Positions 50,770-59,342 of a stretch of 63,882 nucleotides of DNA are shown piece by piece (position 1 is the first letter of the stretch; each line of letters begins with the position of its first letter). The notes beneath the pieces were generated by a model, which worked only from the letters and a program-made list of their open reading frames with translations, did no database searches and had not been told where the DNA came from. Origin of the DNA: Clostridia bacterium (GTDB lineage: Bacteria; Bacillota; Clostridia; Lachnospirales; CAG-274); the NCBI GenBank assembly GCA_030524425.1, contig JAUNGN010000012.1, positions 1 through 63,882 of the forward strand, in the 5' to 3' direction. A program made the translations under genes and the position numbers.

Positions 50770-52626
50770 ATGTTTGATATTAAAGCTGAATTGAAAAAAT
50801 TGCCGGATTCGCCGGGCGTATATATTATGCGTAATGAAGCAGATGAAATTATATATGTTGGCAAGGCTAAAGTACTTAAAAACAGGGTAAGACAATATTT
50901 TCAGAATTCTGCCAATCATTCCGTAAAAGTAAAAACTATGGTCAGTCATATTGACCATTTTGAATATATTGTGACCAATTCTGAGCTTGAAGCTCTTATT
51001 CTTGAAAATAATCTCATAAAAAAACACAGTCCAAAGTATAATATAAGGCTTAAGGATGATAAAACCTATCCCTATATAAAGGTTACGACAAATGAAATGT
51101 TTCCGAGGGTATTTATGACCAGGCAGCATTTAAAGGATAAAGCTAAATATTTCGGCCCATTTACAAGCGGGCTTACTGTTAAGGAAAATATTGAACTTAT
51201 TCATAAAATATGGGAATTAAGGCGTTGCAGCAAGGTTTTTCCAAGAGATTTTAACAAGGAAAGACCTTGTCTTAATCATCATATAGGTCAATGTAAAGCA
51301 CCCTGCAACAAAATGATAAGTGAAGAAGAATATAACATTATGATTGGAGGTGTTTTAGATTTCCTTAGCGGCAAAACAGATAAAGTTATAGAAGAACTAA
51401 GGGAAAAAATGCTTAAGGCATCTGAAAATCTGGAGTTTGAAAAGGCGGCTGAATACAGGGATACTATTGCAAATGTTAAAGCTCTTAATGAAAAGCAGAT
51501 TATTGAAAATATGCATATTAATGAGAGAGATGTTATTGCCTTTGTAAGAGGTGATAACGGGGAATGTGTTGTACAGATTTTCTTTATAAGAGGAGGAAAA
51601 ATAACGGGCAGAGAACATTTTATGCCTGAAAATTGTGAGGATGCCCCTGATAATACAATGCTTTCAGAGTTTATAGAACAGTTTTACAGCGGAACGCCTT
51701 ATATACCAAAGGAAATTATACTGCAGTGTGATATAGATAACTTTGATTTAATAAGTCAGTGGTTAAGTGAACAAAAGGGGCAAAGGGTTAATATACTTAT
51801 ACCTCAAAAGGGTGAGAGAAAACGTCTTGTGGATATGGCAAGGAATAACGCACAAATTACTCTTGACAAATTTGGTGCTAATATAATGCGTGAGCATCAG
51901 AGAACAATTGGTGCTCTTGAGGAAATTAAGGCAGCTCTTGAAATTGATTTTGACTTAAACAGAATAGAAAGCTATGATATTTCAAATACTCAGGGATTTC
52001 AATCTGTTGCTTCAATGGTCGTTTTTGAAAATGGTATGCCAAAGAGAAGTGACTACAGAAAATTTAAAATAAAAACTGTTATTGGTGCAAATGATTATGC
52101 AAGTATGTCAGAGGTTATATCAAGAAGATTTACAAGATATATTAACGAAACCACTAATCCTGAGGTGAAAAAAGCAGGCTTTGACCGTCTGCCAAGTATG
52201 ATTTTTCTGGATGGCGGTAAAGGACAAATATCTGCAGTTAAAGAAGTGCTGGATGATTTGGGCATAGTAGTTCCTGTTTGCGGTATGGTTAAGGATGATC
52301 ATCACAGAACAAGAGCTTTGCTCTATAAAGGCGAGGAAAGAGAGCTTGACAGTCATAGCGAGGGATTTAAACTTATTACAAGAATACAGGACGAAGTACA
52401 CCGTTTTGCCATAGATTATCACAGACAGCTTAGAAATCAAAAGCAGGTGCACAGCATTCTTGAAGATATTAAGGGAATAGGCAAGGTTAGAAGGAGAGCT
52501 TTAATGGCACATTTCAAAGATATTTCGAAAATTAAGGATGCAGGCTTTGAGGAGCTTAAAAATATTGATGGTATGGACAGCAGTTCTGCTGAGGCAGTAT
52601 ATAATTTTTTCAGGGGCATTAAGTAG
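50770..52626 (+). CDS. uvrC: UvrABC excinuclease subunit C
   Basis: 618 residues. An N-terminal GIY-YIG nuclease (PGVYIMRNEADEIIYVGKAK, about 15-34) makes the 3' incision, a UvrB-interacting UVR segment lies near 200-235 (ENLEFEKAAEYRDTI), the RNase H-like C-nuclease begins near 385 (IESYDISNTQGFQSVASMVV), and a helix-hairpin-helix pair ends the protein. It cuts damaged DNA with UvrB. GGAGGCGG stands before ATG 50770. uvrA and uvrB are not in the window. Complete and typical. Confidence 0.97.
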   Translation: MFDIKAELKKLPDSPGVYIMRNEADEIIYVGKAKVLKNRVRQYFQNSANHSVKVKTMVSHIDHFEYIVTNSELEALILENNLIKKHSPKYNIRLKDDKTYPYIKVTTNEMFPRVFMTRQHLKDKAKYFGPFTSGLTVKENIELIHKIWELRRCSKVFPRDFNKERPCLNHHIGQCKAPCNKMISEEEYNIMIGGVLDFLSGKTDKVIEELREKMLKASENLEFEKAAEYRDTIANVKALNEKQIIENMHINERDVIAFVRGDNGECVVQIFFIRGGKITGREHFMPENCEDAPDNTMLSEFIEQFYSGTPYIPKEIILQCDIDNFDLISQWLSEQKGQRVNILIPQKGERKRLVDMARNNAQITLDKFGANIMREHQRTIGALEEIKAALEIDFDLNRIESYDISNTQGFQSVASMVVFENGMPKRSDYRKFKIKTVIGANDYASMSEVISRRFTRYINETTNPEVKKAGFDRLPSMIFLDGGKGQISAVKEVLDDLGIVVPVCGMVKDDHHRTRALLYKGEERELDSHSEGFKLITRIQDEVHRFAIDYHRQLRNQKQVHSILEDIKGIGKVRRRALMAHFKDISKIKDAGFEELKNIDGMDSSSAEAVYNFFRGIK

Positions 52627-52709
52627 CTTTAATACTGAGCAATATTTATGTTTAAGTGACTGTTATTTCAGGATTTAAATGTATTTGACAGGCGTTAACA
52701 GGAGGAAAT

Positions 52710-53594
52710 ATGGAAAATAAAAATACAATAGGACATTTGACCGCTTTTTTTACTGTGTTTATATGGGGGACCACATTTATATCAACAAAGGTTTTATTGT
52801 CTGCCTTTAATCCATTAGAAATATTGTTTTACAGATTTGTTATAGCATTGTTAATTTTAACGGTTATTTATCCCCATCGCCTTATTGTCAGAGAGAAAAA
52901 AAGAGAGTTGTTGTTTGCGGGAGCAGGTCTTTGCGGTGTTACTCTTTATTATCTTTTTGAAAATATAGCTTTAACTTATACTATGACATCTAATGTATCT
53001 GTTATAGTATCAACAGCTCCTCTTTTTACTGCGGGGTTTTCACATATATTTTTTAAAAATAAGGGAAAGATACATATTACCTTTTTTATTGGCTGTATTA
53101 TGTCTATAATGGGTATTTGTTTTATCAGTTTTAGCGGAGATAAACCGGAGTTAAATCCCTTAGGGGATTTGCTTGCTCTTTTAGCAGGTGCAATATGGGC
53201 AATGTATTCCATAATTACTAAAAAAATAAGTGATTATGGCTATAACACTATTCAGGTTACAAGGAGGATTTTTATATACGGACTTTTATTTATGCTGCCG
53301 TTACTGCCTTGTTTAGACTTTAATTTGGATTTGAGTTATTTTAATAATAAGGTATATTTAGTAAATATTCTTTTTTTAGGTATTTTGGCATCAGGGATTT
53401 GCTTTGTTACATGGAATTGTGCTGTTAAAATACTGGGACCTGTTAAGACGAGTGTTTATATTTATTTACAGCCGGTTATTACTATTTTAGTTTCATTTTT
53501 TGTATTGGGAGAAAGGCTTACTATAATGTCTGTTATTGGTACTTTGCTTACTTTGTCAGGTCTTGTTTTATCTGAAAATAAAGCTCACAGGTAA
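52710..53594 (+). CDS. EamA/DMT family transporter
   Basis: 294 residues with ten predicted helices arranged as two EamA repeats; the first begins AFFTVFIWGTTFISTKVLLS and the second LLALLAGAIWAMYSIITKK. DMT exporters move amino acids, purines or other metabolites. The substrate cannot be told from sequence. ACAGGAGGAAAT gives a good ribosome binding site. It follows uvrC after 83 bp without an intervening terminator. Confidence 0.9.
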   Translation: MENKNTIGHLTAFFTVFIWGTTFISTKVLLSAFNPLEILFYRFVIALLILTVIYPHRLIVREKKRELLFAGAGLCGVTLYYLFENIALTYTMTSNVSVIVSTAPLFTAGFSHIFFKNKGKIHITFFIGCIMSIMGICFISFSGDKPELNPLGDLLALLAGAIWAMYSIITKKISDYGYNTIQVTRRIFIYGLLFMLPLLPCLDFNLDLSYFNNKVYLVNILFLGILASGICFVTWNCAVKILGPVKTSVYIYLQPVITILVSFFVLGERLTIMSVIGTLLTLSGLVLSENKAHR

Positions 53595-53649
53595 TTTTTT
53601 GGATACTGTTTAAGATTTTGGTAAATACTATTATCGGAGGTGATAAGGT

Positions 53650-53823
53650 ATGAGTCCTAAAGAATTATTGTATATTGAAGATGCGTTAGGTCATGAAAAA
53701 TATCTTAAAAGTCAGTGTCAGAAAGCATCGGCCGATATTCAGGATGCTGAATTGAAAACTTATGTTACACAGCTTGTAAACAAGCATGATGAAATATTTA
53801 AAGATATTTATAACTTGCTTTAA
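53650..53823 (+). CDS. small CotF-like spore coat associated protein
   Basis: 57 residues, starting at ATG 53650 after CGGAGGTGATAAG. The sequence MSPKELLYIEDALGHEKYLK and ELKTYVTQLVNKHDEIFKDI is wholly helical and has the spacing of the ferritin-like helices in small clostridial spore coat (CotF-related) proteins. A second coat gene follows 54 bp later. The assignment rests on its helical pattern and the neighbouring CotF gene. Confidence 0.7.
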   Translation: MSPKELLYIEDALGHEKYLKSQCQKASADIQDAELKTYVTQLVNKHDEIFKDIYNLL

Positions 53824-53877
53824 ACAAAAAGATCATAGTTTTGTTGGTACAAATTTTAACATGGGAGATTGTATTGA

Positions 53878-54126
53878 ATGGAAGATAAATATTTAATGGA
53901 AAGCCTTTTAATGTCAACAAAGGGCGTATGTGATTTATATATGCATGGCACTATTGAGTCAAATACAAGTAATGTTTATGAGGCATTTGAAAAGGCTTTA
54001 TGTGAAGAGTTAGCTATACAGGATGAAATTTACAAAAAAATGGCAGAAAAAGGCTGGTATCCAACCGAGCAGGCGGGACAGCAGAAAATTGATATGGTAA
54101 AGCAAAAGTACGCTGTTCAGATATAG
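53878..54126 (+). CDS. CotF family spore coat protein
   Basis: 82 residues. The signature MESLLMSTKGVCDLYMHGTI then VYEAFEKALCEELAIQDEIY and MAEKGWYPTEQA matches the coat F domain, a helical ferritin-like module abundant in spore coats. Expression is expected in the mother cell late in sporulation; I cannot pick out a sigma-K promoter with confidence. With the preceding small gene it makes a two-gene coat unit. A stem TGGCTGGTGCAAA/TTTGCATCAGCCA at 54150-54178 follows and may terminate it. Confidence 0.87.
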   Translation: MEDKYLMESLLMSTKGVCDLYMHGTIESNTSNVYEAFEKALCEELAIQDEIYKKMAEKGWYPTEQAGQQKIDMVKQKYAVQI

Positions 54127-54183
54127 TTAAATAATTGTTGATATATAAAATGGCTGGTGCAAAATTTGCATCAGCCATTACTA

Positions 54184-54255
54184 TACACCCAATGGGAATC
54201 GAACCCATAACTAGCCCTTAGGAGGGGCTTATTATATCCGTTTAACTATGGGTGC
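54184..54255 (-). tRNA. tRNA-Arg (anticodon CCT)
   Basis: On the minus strand the 72-nt gene starts GCACCCATAGTTAAACGGAT. Acceptor stem GCACCCA pairs with TGGGTGT (one G-T pair), the anticodon stem-loop is AGCCC-CTCCTAA-GGGCT with anticodon CCT reading AGG codons, and the T arm has GGGTTCGATTCCC. CCA is not encoded. It is isolated, between spore coat genes and an HD hydrolase gene. 54256-54442 otherwise contains only a small ATTTTGC-GGA-GCAAAAT palindrome. Confidence 0.93.
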
Positions 54256-54442
54256 ATATCATTGTTATTATACAGCTATACACATCAAAAGTCAAGGATA
54301 AACTTCCGTAAAAAGGTTACAAATTTGTTGAGGTGTCAATGATTGGTTACACTTTGCCTAAAAAAGTTGTCAAGGGTAAGTTGGAGATTTTGCGGAGCAA
54401 AATTTCCGTAATTCCATTTTCAGTAAGCGATATGTACGTTAT

Positions 54443-55111
54443 TTAACAAACTTTTGTGCCGTTTGCTCTTGCTTTGAATTTAAGTCCCAATATTTCGGCA
54501 GCTCTTTTACACATTAACATTCTGCCTAGGAAAATTTCAAAGTAATCCATTACTGTACAAATATTGTAGTCAAGAGTTAAGTCGAGCTGTACTGTTTTTT
54601 TCTCAGGTATAATAGTTAAGTTAGAGCTGGTAACTGCGTAATTAACTCTATCGTGTATGTCAAAGTCGGATTTTTTCTTTGTACATACTCTGTTACGTCT
54701 CACATCAGTTTTATCAGCTAAAATCAATGCGGCTGAAATCGGATCAATTGCTGTACCTGTTTTTTCATCATGCTGTCCTATTGCTGAACATATTGTTGCA
54801 ACATCCTTATAGTAAACTCCCATATTAGTTAAAATTTGGAATGCCATTACAGCACCGCTGTGAGCATGGTCATTTCTGTTAATGGTATTGCCTATGTCGT
54901 GCATATATCCTGCAATTTTAGCAAGCTCTATTTCCTTTTTGGAGAAATTAAGCTTTCTTAAGATATTACCTGCGGTTTCTGCAACCAAGGCGGCATGTGC
55001 CCTTGAATGTTCTGTAAAGCCCATTGCGCCTGTTACAAAATTTGCTTTGTCAATGTAGTGATTAATCATATCATTTTTTTTGATTTGGTTGTAGCTTATG
55101 TCTTTGCTCAT
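54443..55111 (-). CDS. HD domain phosphohydrolase
   Basis: 222 residues. Metal-binding HD motifs: EHSRAHAALV (first His), GYMHDIGNTI (the HD doublet, about 68-77), NDHAHSGAV, and ADKTDVRR (final Asp). The family hydrolyses phosphate esters in nucleotides or cyclic dinucleotides; the substrate is unknown. The C-terminal 60 residues include a regulatory-looking beta segment (IIPEKKTVQLDLTLDYN). Reads leftward toward the tRNA gene; GAGGAATAA stands before ATG 55111. Confidence 0.88.
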   Translation of the reverse strand: MSKDISYNQIKKNDMINHYIDKANFVTGAMGFTEHSRAHAALVAETAGNILRKLNFSKKEIELAKIAGYMHDIGNTINRNDHAHSGAVMAFQILTNMGVYYKDVATICSAIGQHDEKTGTAIDPISAALILADKTDVRRNRVCTKKKSDFDIHDRVNYAVTSSNLTIIPEKKTVQLDLTLDYNICTVMDYFEIFLGRMLMCKRAAEILGLKFKARANGTKVC

Positions 55112-55202
55112 TATTTATTCCTCTTTTCATTTTTATGCAGGATTAATTATAAATAAAATTTGTAAACTTGTCCTGCAAAGTTATGTAAATAATAAGTAAA
55201 TA

Positions 55203-55226
55203 AAAAAGAGGCTGTAATCAGCCCCC
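55203..55226 (-). terminator. terminator after the copper-amine-oxidase-like gene
   Basis: Minus strand GGGGCTG-ATTA-CAGCCTC followed by six T's, directly after the stop of the leftward gene at 55233. Confidence 0.85.
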
Positions 55227-55232
55227 TGAAAA

Positions 55233-55940
55233 TTATTTACAGACAACAATAGATACAGGATTGTTAAGTGGAGGTATGCTCATAGTCATAGCTTCACCGT
55301 ATTCCACAACAAGTTTTGTATCAACTGTTATAGAATCAATATCAACTGTATTTCCGTTAAGGTCAGTAACTTTCACATTACTACTTTTGCTAAGTCTTAC
55401 TTCACCTCTTACAGAATCATTAAAAAGAATTTCATCGTCAGATACTTCTGTTACAATACCGGCATAGCCGTCAGCTTTTATTTTATCTGTATTAACTGCT
55501 TGACCTGAAGTTGTTTCATCTTCCTGAGAATTGGAATTTGTGATAATATTTAATATATTATCATTTTCTTCAGTTTTATAAGAAAGTAATTCTGTTAAAA
55601 CATCTGTCGGTACGTAGGCTGCAGAATTTACGACAATAGGTGCACCGCTTAATGGCATAGGTGATGTTTTAGCAAATGTATAGCCATTTTTACCAATGCT
55701 GAATGTAATATAGAGAGGACCTCCGTTTGAGATTATAACAGTTTTTGTTTCTCCAATCCATTCCACATCTAAACCTAAAGATTCAGCAATAGGTCTTACT
55801 GAAATATATGTAGTCCCATTTTCTTCAATTACACTGCTATTGTCAACAATTTTGCCGTCAATAGCTGCTGATGTGGCAGCAAAGGCTGACGTACTCATTG
55901 CCCCTATAAGTGCTAATGTGCATAAAAGTTTTTTCTTCAT
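55233..55940 (-). CDS. exported protein with copper amine oxidase N-terminal-like domain
   Basis: 235 residues with a signal peptide (KKKLLCTLALIGAMSTSAFA). Residues about 27-135 form the beta-alpha repeat of the copper amine oxidase N-terminal-like domain (YISVRPIAESLGLDVEWIGE, ITFSIGKNGYTF, AAYVPTDVLTELL), which in Firmicutes is a wall or surface adhesion module and not an oxidase. The C-terminal part (IVTEVSDDEILFNDSVRGEV) is a small OB-like beta domain. Role at the cell surface is unknown. A promoter TTGCTT-N17-TATACT (minus, -10 at 55970-55965) precedes it. Confidence 0.87.
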   Translation of the reverse strand: MKKKLLCTLALIGAMSTSAFAATSAAIDGKIVDNSSVIEENGTTYISVRPIAESLGLDVEWIGETKTVIISNGGPLYITFSIGKNGYTFAKTSPMPLSGAPIVVNSAAYVPTDVLTELLSYKTEENDNILNIITNSNSQEDETTSGQAVNTDKIKADGYAGIVTEVSDDEILFNDSVRGEVRLSKSSNVKVTDLNGNTVDIDSITVDTKLVVEYGEAMTMSIPPLNNPVSIVVCK

Positions 55941-56062
55941 AATTTTACACTCCCTTCATAGCTTAGTATATATTATTTGACAATATAAAGCAATTACGAA
56001 AATATTAAGTTTTTTGAATATAACTTGTAATATATGTAAAACCTAATTACAGAGGTGATTTT

Positions 56063-57190
56063 GTGCTAAAAAAGATGATATTTTTAATGTGTCTTATGTT
56101 TAGTGTAAACTGCTATGGTGCAGATAATACTCCTGATGTTAATGCGTTGTCAGCTGTGTTAATTGATGGGGATACGGGAAGGGTTCTATGGGGTAAAAAT
56201 GAAAATGAACCTATGGCAATGGCAAGTACTACTAAAATTATGACGGCTATTATTACTCTTGAAAATTCTGATATACAGGAAAAGGTTACTGTATCTAAAA
56301 ATGCCACACTTGCGCCTCCTGTTAAAATGCATCTTCAGCAGGGTGAGGAGCTTACTCTTGAACAGCTTTTGTATGCTTTGCTTATGCAAAGCTCCAATGA
56401 TGCCGCAGTTGCAATTGCGGAAAAGGTTGGAGGAAGTGTTGAAAACTTCTGTGGAATGATGAATAAAAAGGCAAAGGAGCTTGGCTGTACCGATACTGAA
56501 TTTGTTACACCAAACGGACTGGATAAGGGCAACCATCATTCCACGGCAAGGGATATGGCTTTAATAGGTGCTTATGCAATTAAAAATGAGGAATTTATAA
56601 GAATAAGCAATACTAAAAATATTTCATTTACATCGAATAAAAAAAGCTATTCCATTGTAAATAAAAATCAGCTTTTAAATTCATATAGTGGTGCTATTGG
56701 CATAAAAACAGGTTTTACGGGTAAAGCGGGACATTGCTTTGTAGGTGCGGCAAAAAGAGGAGATGTAACTCTTGTTTCCGTTGTTCTTGCAAGCGGATGG
56801 GGAACAGCAGGTAAGGCAAAAAAGTGGAGTGATACAAGGGAAATTTTAAATTATGGCTTTGATAATTATAAAAAATATAGTATAATAGGTGATAATACAG
56901 ATATTTGCGTTGACAAGGCTAAGGTAAGTAAAACAGTACTGAAATACAAAAACAGTGTTGAGCTTCTTTTAAATGAAAATGAGAGAAACAGCGTTAAATT
57001 TGAAAACAGTTTACCTGATATGATTGAAGCTCCAATTAATGAGGGTGATAAAATAGGTATAGGCAAAATTTATGTTGGAAATGAAAAGGCAGCGGAAGTT
57101 GATATAATTGCGGCTGAGAGTATAGAAAAACATAGTCTTGGAAGCAGCTTTAATAAAATTATAAAGGATTGGATAAAATTAGTATGTTAA
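56063..57190 (+). CDS. dacF: D-alanyl-D-alanine carboxypeptidase (S11 family, DacF-like)
   Basis: 375 residues from GTG 56063 (GAGGTGATTTT upstream). A signal peptide (ends NCYGA) is followed by the penicillin-binding carboxypeptidase domain: SxxK motif STTK with nucleophile Ser55, SSN at 110-112, and KTG at 215-217, then the C-terminal beta domain and an amphipathic tail. It trims the terminal D-Ala of peptidoglycan stems. Position just before spoIVB-spo0A suggests the sporulation paralogue DacF, which helps set cortex crosslinking, but vegetative DacA-type action is also possible. Its 3' end overlaps the start of rluB by 7 bp. Confidence 0.9.
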   Translation: MLKKMIFLMCLMFSVNCYGADNTPDVNALSAVLIDGDTGRVLWGKNENEPMAMASTTKIMTAIITLENSDIQEKVTVSKNATLAPPVKMHLQQGEELTLEQLLYALLMQSSNDAAVAIAEKVGGSVENFCGMMNKKAKELGCTDTEFVTPNGLDKGNHHSTARDMALIGAYAIKNEEFIRISNTKNISFTSNKKSYSIVNKNQLLNSYSGAIGIKTGFTGKAGHCFVGAAKRGDVTLVSVVLASGWGTAGKAKKWSDTREILNYGFDNYKKYSIIGDNTDICVDKAKVSKTVLKYKNSVELLLNENERNSVKFENSLPDMIEAPINEGDKIGIGKIYVGNEKAAEVDIIAAESIEKHSLGSSFNKIIKDWIKLVC

Positions 57191-57894
57191 TTAGATTACA
57201 CAAGTATCTTGCAGAGGCTCAGGTTGCTTCAAGACGTAAGGCTGAGGAAATAATTTTACAGGGAAGAGTTAAGGTAAACGGCAAAACAATTGCAGAACTT
57301 GGTACTAGGGTTGAAAGTGACAGCGATGTTGTGACTGTTGACGGTAAAAGGGTTCAAATATGTGAAAAAATGATTTATATAATGCTTAATAAGCCTGAAG
57401 GCTGTGTTACTACAGTCAAGGATCAGTTTGACAGAAAAAGCGTACTCGATTATGTGAGTGATGTTAAGGAAAGAGTTTATCCTGTGGGCAGACTTGATTA
57501 TGACACATCAGGTCTGCTTATTCTTACTAATGACGGAGACCTTACATACAAGCTTACTCATCCTAAGCACAATATTGAAAAAACATATATTGCTGATGTT
57601 GACAGAGAGCCTGACAGCAGTGATATGGAAAGATTTAAAAACGGACTTATAATTGACGGCAGAAAAACTGCACCTGCTGAAATAGAAGTTATTAAAAAAG
57701 GCAGGCTTACATCCCTTAAAATAAAGATACATGAGGGCAGAAACAGGCAGGTAAGAAAGATGTGTTCTGCAATCAATTGTAATGTTGTAAGGCTTAAAAG
57801 AATTGCAGAGGGTAATCTTGAGCTTGGCAGACTTGAAAAAGGTAAGTACAGATATCTTACGGCTGAGGAAATAGTATATATTAAAGGATTATAA
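57184..57894 (+). CDS. rluB: 23S rRNA pseudouridine synthase (RluB/RsuA family)
   Basis: 236 residues from ATG 57184. An S4 RNA-binding domain (IRLHKYLAEAQVASRRKAEE, about 2-60) precedes the catalytic domain with YPVGRLDYDTSGLLILTND, whose Asp is the nucleophile, and EGRNRQVRKMC. It converts uridine to pseudouridine in the large ribosomal RNA; the exact site (2605 type) is inferred. Overlaps dacF by 7 bp and is followed by a strong terminator, giving a dacF-rluB unit. Confidence 0.92.
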   Translation: MLIRLHKYLAEAQVASRRKAEEIILQGRVKVNGKTIAELGTRVESDSDVVTVDGKRVQICEKMIYIMLNKPEGCVTTVKDQFDRKSVLDYVSDVKERVYPVGRLDYDTSGLLILTNDGDLTYKLTHPKHNIEKTYIADVDREPDSSDMERFKNGLIIDGRKTAPAEIEVIKKGRLTSLKIKIHEGRNRQVRKMCSAINCNVVRLKRIAEGNLELGRLEKGKYRYLTAEEIVYIKGL

Positions 57895-57924
57895 AATAAA
57901 ATAACATAATATTTTTTAAATTTT

Positions 57925-57953
57925 GGGACAGGAGGAAACCTGTCCCATTTTTT
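57925..57953 (+). terminator. terminator after rluB
   Basis: GGGACAGG-AGGAAA-CCTGTCCC followed by ATTTTTT, a perfect 8-bp stem. Confidence 0.9.
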
Positions 57954-58016
57954 GTCTAAATAGGACAGTATAATTGCATTTAACAGAGGAGATTTTAATA
58001 TTGTGAGGTGAGTTAA

Positions 58017-59249
58017 ATGCAAAATAAAAAAATATTTTATTTGCTGGGAATAATTTTATTTTTTATTTTATTATATTTTGTAATTGAATACATTTTTATA
58101 CCTAAAAATATTTATATGACTACAGGTGAAAGCTATGTTGTCAATATATCTGCACCCTTTAATGGTGAGATTGAAAGTGATGAAGTATTAAATATTAATA
58201 ATGAAAAAGTAAGTGATAATATTGAAGTAAGCTTAAAGGATAAAAATGTTATAAGCAGTGATACTGCCACTGTAGCAGATATGAATGTGAAACTTCTGGG
58301 TCTGCCCATAAAAAAGGTTGAACTTTGTTTCATGCCAGAAAAAAAGGTTGAAGTAATAGGACGAACTGTTGGTATATGTGTAGACACAAAGGGTGTGCTG
58401 GTTCTTGGAGTAGGCAGTGTAAAGGGTTATGATAATAAGGATTATATGCCCTGCAAGAACTTATTAAAATCAGGGGATATAATTTTGTCGGTTAATGGCA
58501 ATAATGTTGGAAGTAAAGAAGATTTAATGAATCTTATTAATAATGGCAATACGGTAAATATACAGATTTTAAGAGGAGATGAATCCATGATTCAAAAAGT
58601 AACGCCGGTTAAGTCTGTTGATGACGGCAGCTATAAACTTGGATTATGGATAAGGGACAGCACACAGGGAATTGGTACAATTACCTATTATGACAGAGAA
58701 AACAACAAATTTGGCGCATTGGGACATCCTATAAATGATGTAGATACAGGGGAACTTATGGAAATAGAAGGCGGAGAAATATTAGAGGCTGAAATAAAAA
58801 GGGCAGAAAAGGGTAAAGCAGGTGTTCCGGGAGCGTTAGTGGGAAACATTTACTTTGATAAGACTATTGGTTATGTGGAAAGCAACAAAAATAATGGTGT
58901 TTTCGGCAGTATGTGTGAAGAAATTAATGGAATTGAGATGCCCATTGGGTACAAGAATGACGTAAAAATTGGAAATGCGTCAATATATGTCAATATAGAT
59001 GATAAATTTGTCGACAAATACAGTATTCATATTGATAGCATAAACAAGTATAATACAAGTGACACCAAAAACTTTGTTTTGACAATTACTGACAAAAATC
59101 TTTTAAATATGACAGGGGGGATTGTTCAGGGAATGAGTGGCTGCCCTATTGTACAGAATGGAAAATTGGTTGGAGCTGTGACACATGTTTTTGTAAATGA
59201 TCCAACTAAAGGTTATGGTATTTTTATAGAAAATATGATGGATTTTTAA
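58017..59249 (+). CDS. spoIVB: SpoIVB peptidase (S55)
   Basis: 410 residues. An N-terminal membrane anchor (FYLLGIILFFILLYFVIEYI) is followed by a PDZ domain (about 115-195: GVLVLGVGSVKG, LKSGDIILSVNGNNVGSKED) and the S55 serine protease domain. The catalytic set matches known SpoIVB spacing: His237 in GALGHPIND, Asp359 in LTITDKNLL and Ser374 in GMSGCP. SpoIVB is made in the forespore and cleaves SpoIVFA across the intermembrane space, releasing SpoIVFB to activate sigma-K. GAGGTG precedes ATG 58017. spo0A follows after 93 bp, the usual order. Confidence 0.94.
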   Translation: MQNKKIFYLLGIILFFILLYFVIEYIFIPKNIYMTTGESYVVNISAPFNGEIESDEVLNINNEKVSDNIEVSLKDKNVISSDTATVADMNVKLLGLPIKKVELCFMPEKKVEVIGRTVGICVDTKGVLVLGVGSVKGYDNKDYMPCKNLLKSGDIILSVNGNNVGSKEDLMNLINNGNTVNIQILRGDESMIQKVTPVKSVDDGSYKLGLWIRDSTQGIGTITYYDRENNKFGALGHPINDVDTGELMEIEGGEILEAEIKRAEKGKAGVPGALVGNIYFDKTIGYVESNKNNGVFGSMCEEINGIEMPIGYKNDVKIGNASIYVNIDDKFVDKYSIHIDSINKYNTSDTKNFVLTITDKNLLNMTGGIVQGMSGCPIVQNGKLVGAVTHVFVNDPTKGYGIFIENMMDF

Positions 59250-59257
59250 AAAAGTAC

Positions 59258-59285
59258 TTGACTAATTCTAAAAGTATGATAAAAT
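59258..59285 (+). promoter_or_regulatory. promoter of the spo0A homologue
   Basis: TTGACT (59258-59263), 16-bp spacer, TAAAAT (59280-59285), nine bases after the spoIVB stop. This is a vegetative-type (sigma-A) promoter. No clear 0A box or sigma-H site is seen between it and ATG 59343. Confidence 0.6.
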
Positions 59286-59342
59286 TAATACAAGACAAAA
59301 AGTAAATAAAAAATAGTTATAATATGAATTGGAGTGCTAATT

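Noticed and set aside
59007..59018. TTTGTCGACAAA palindrome containing a double 0A-like core
   Set aside because: It lies within the spoIVB coding sequence and encodes ordinary residues (KFVDKY); too far from the spo0A promoter to claim.
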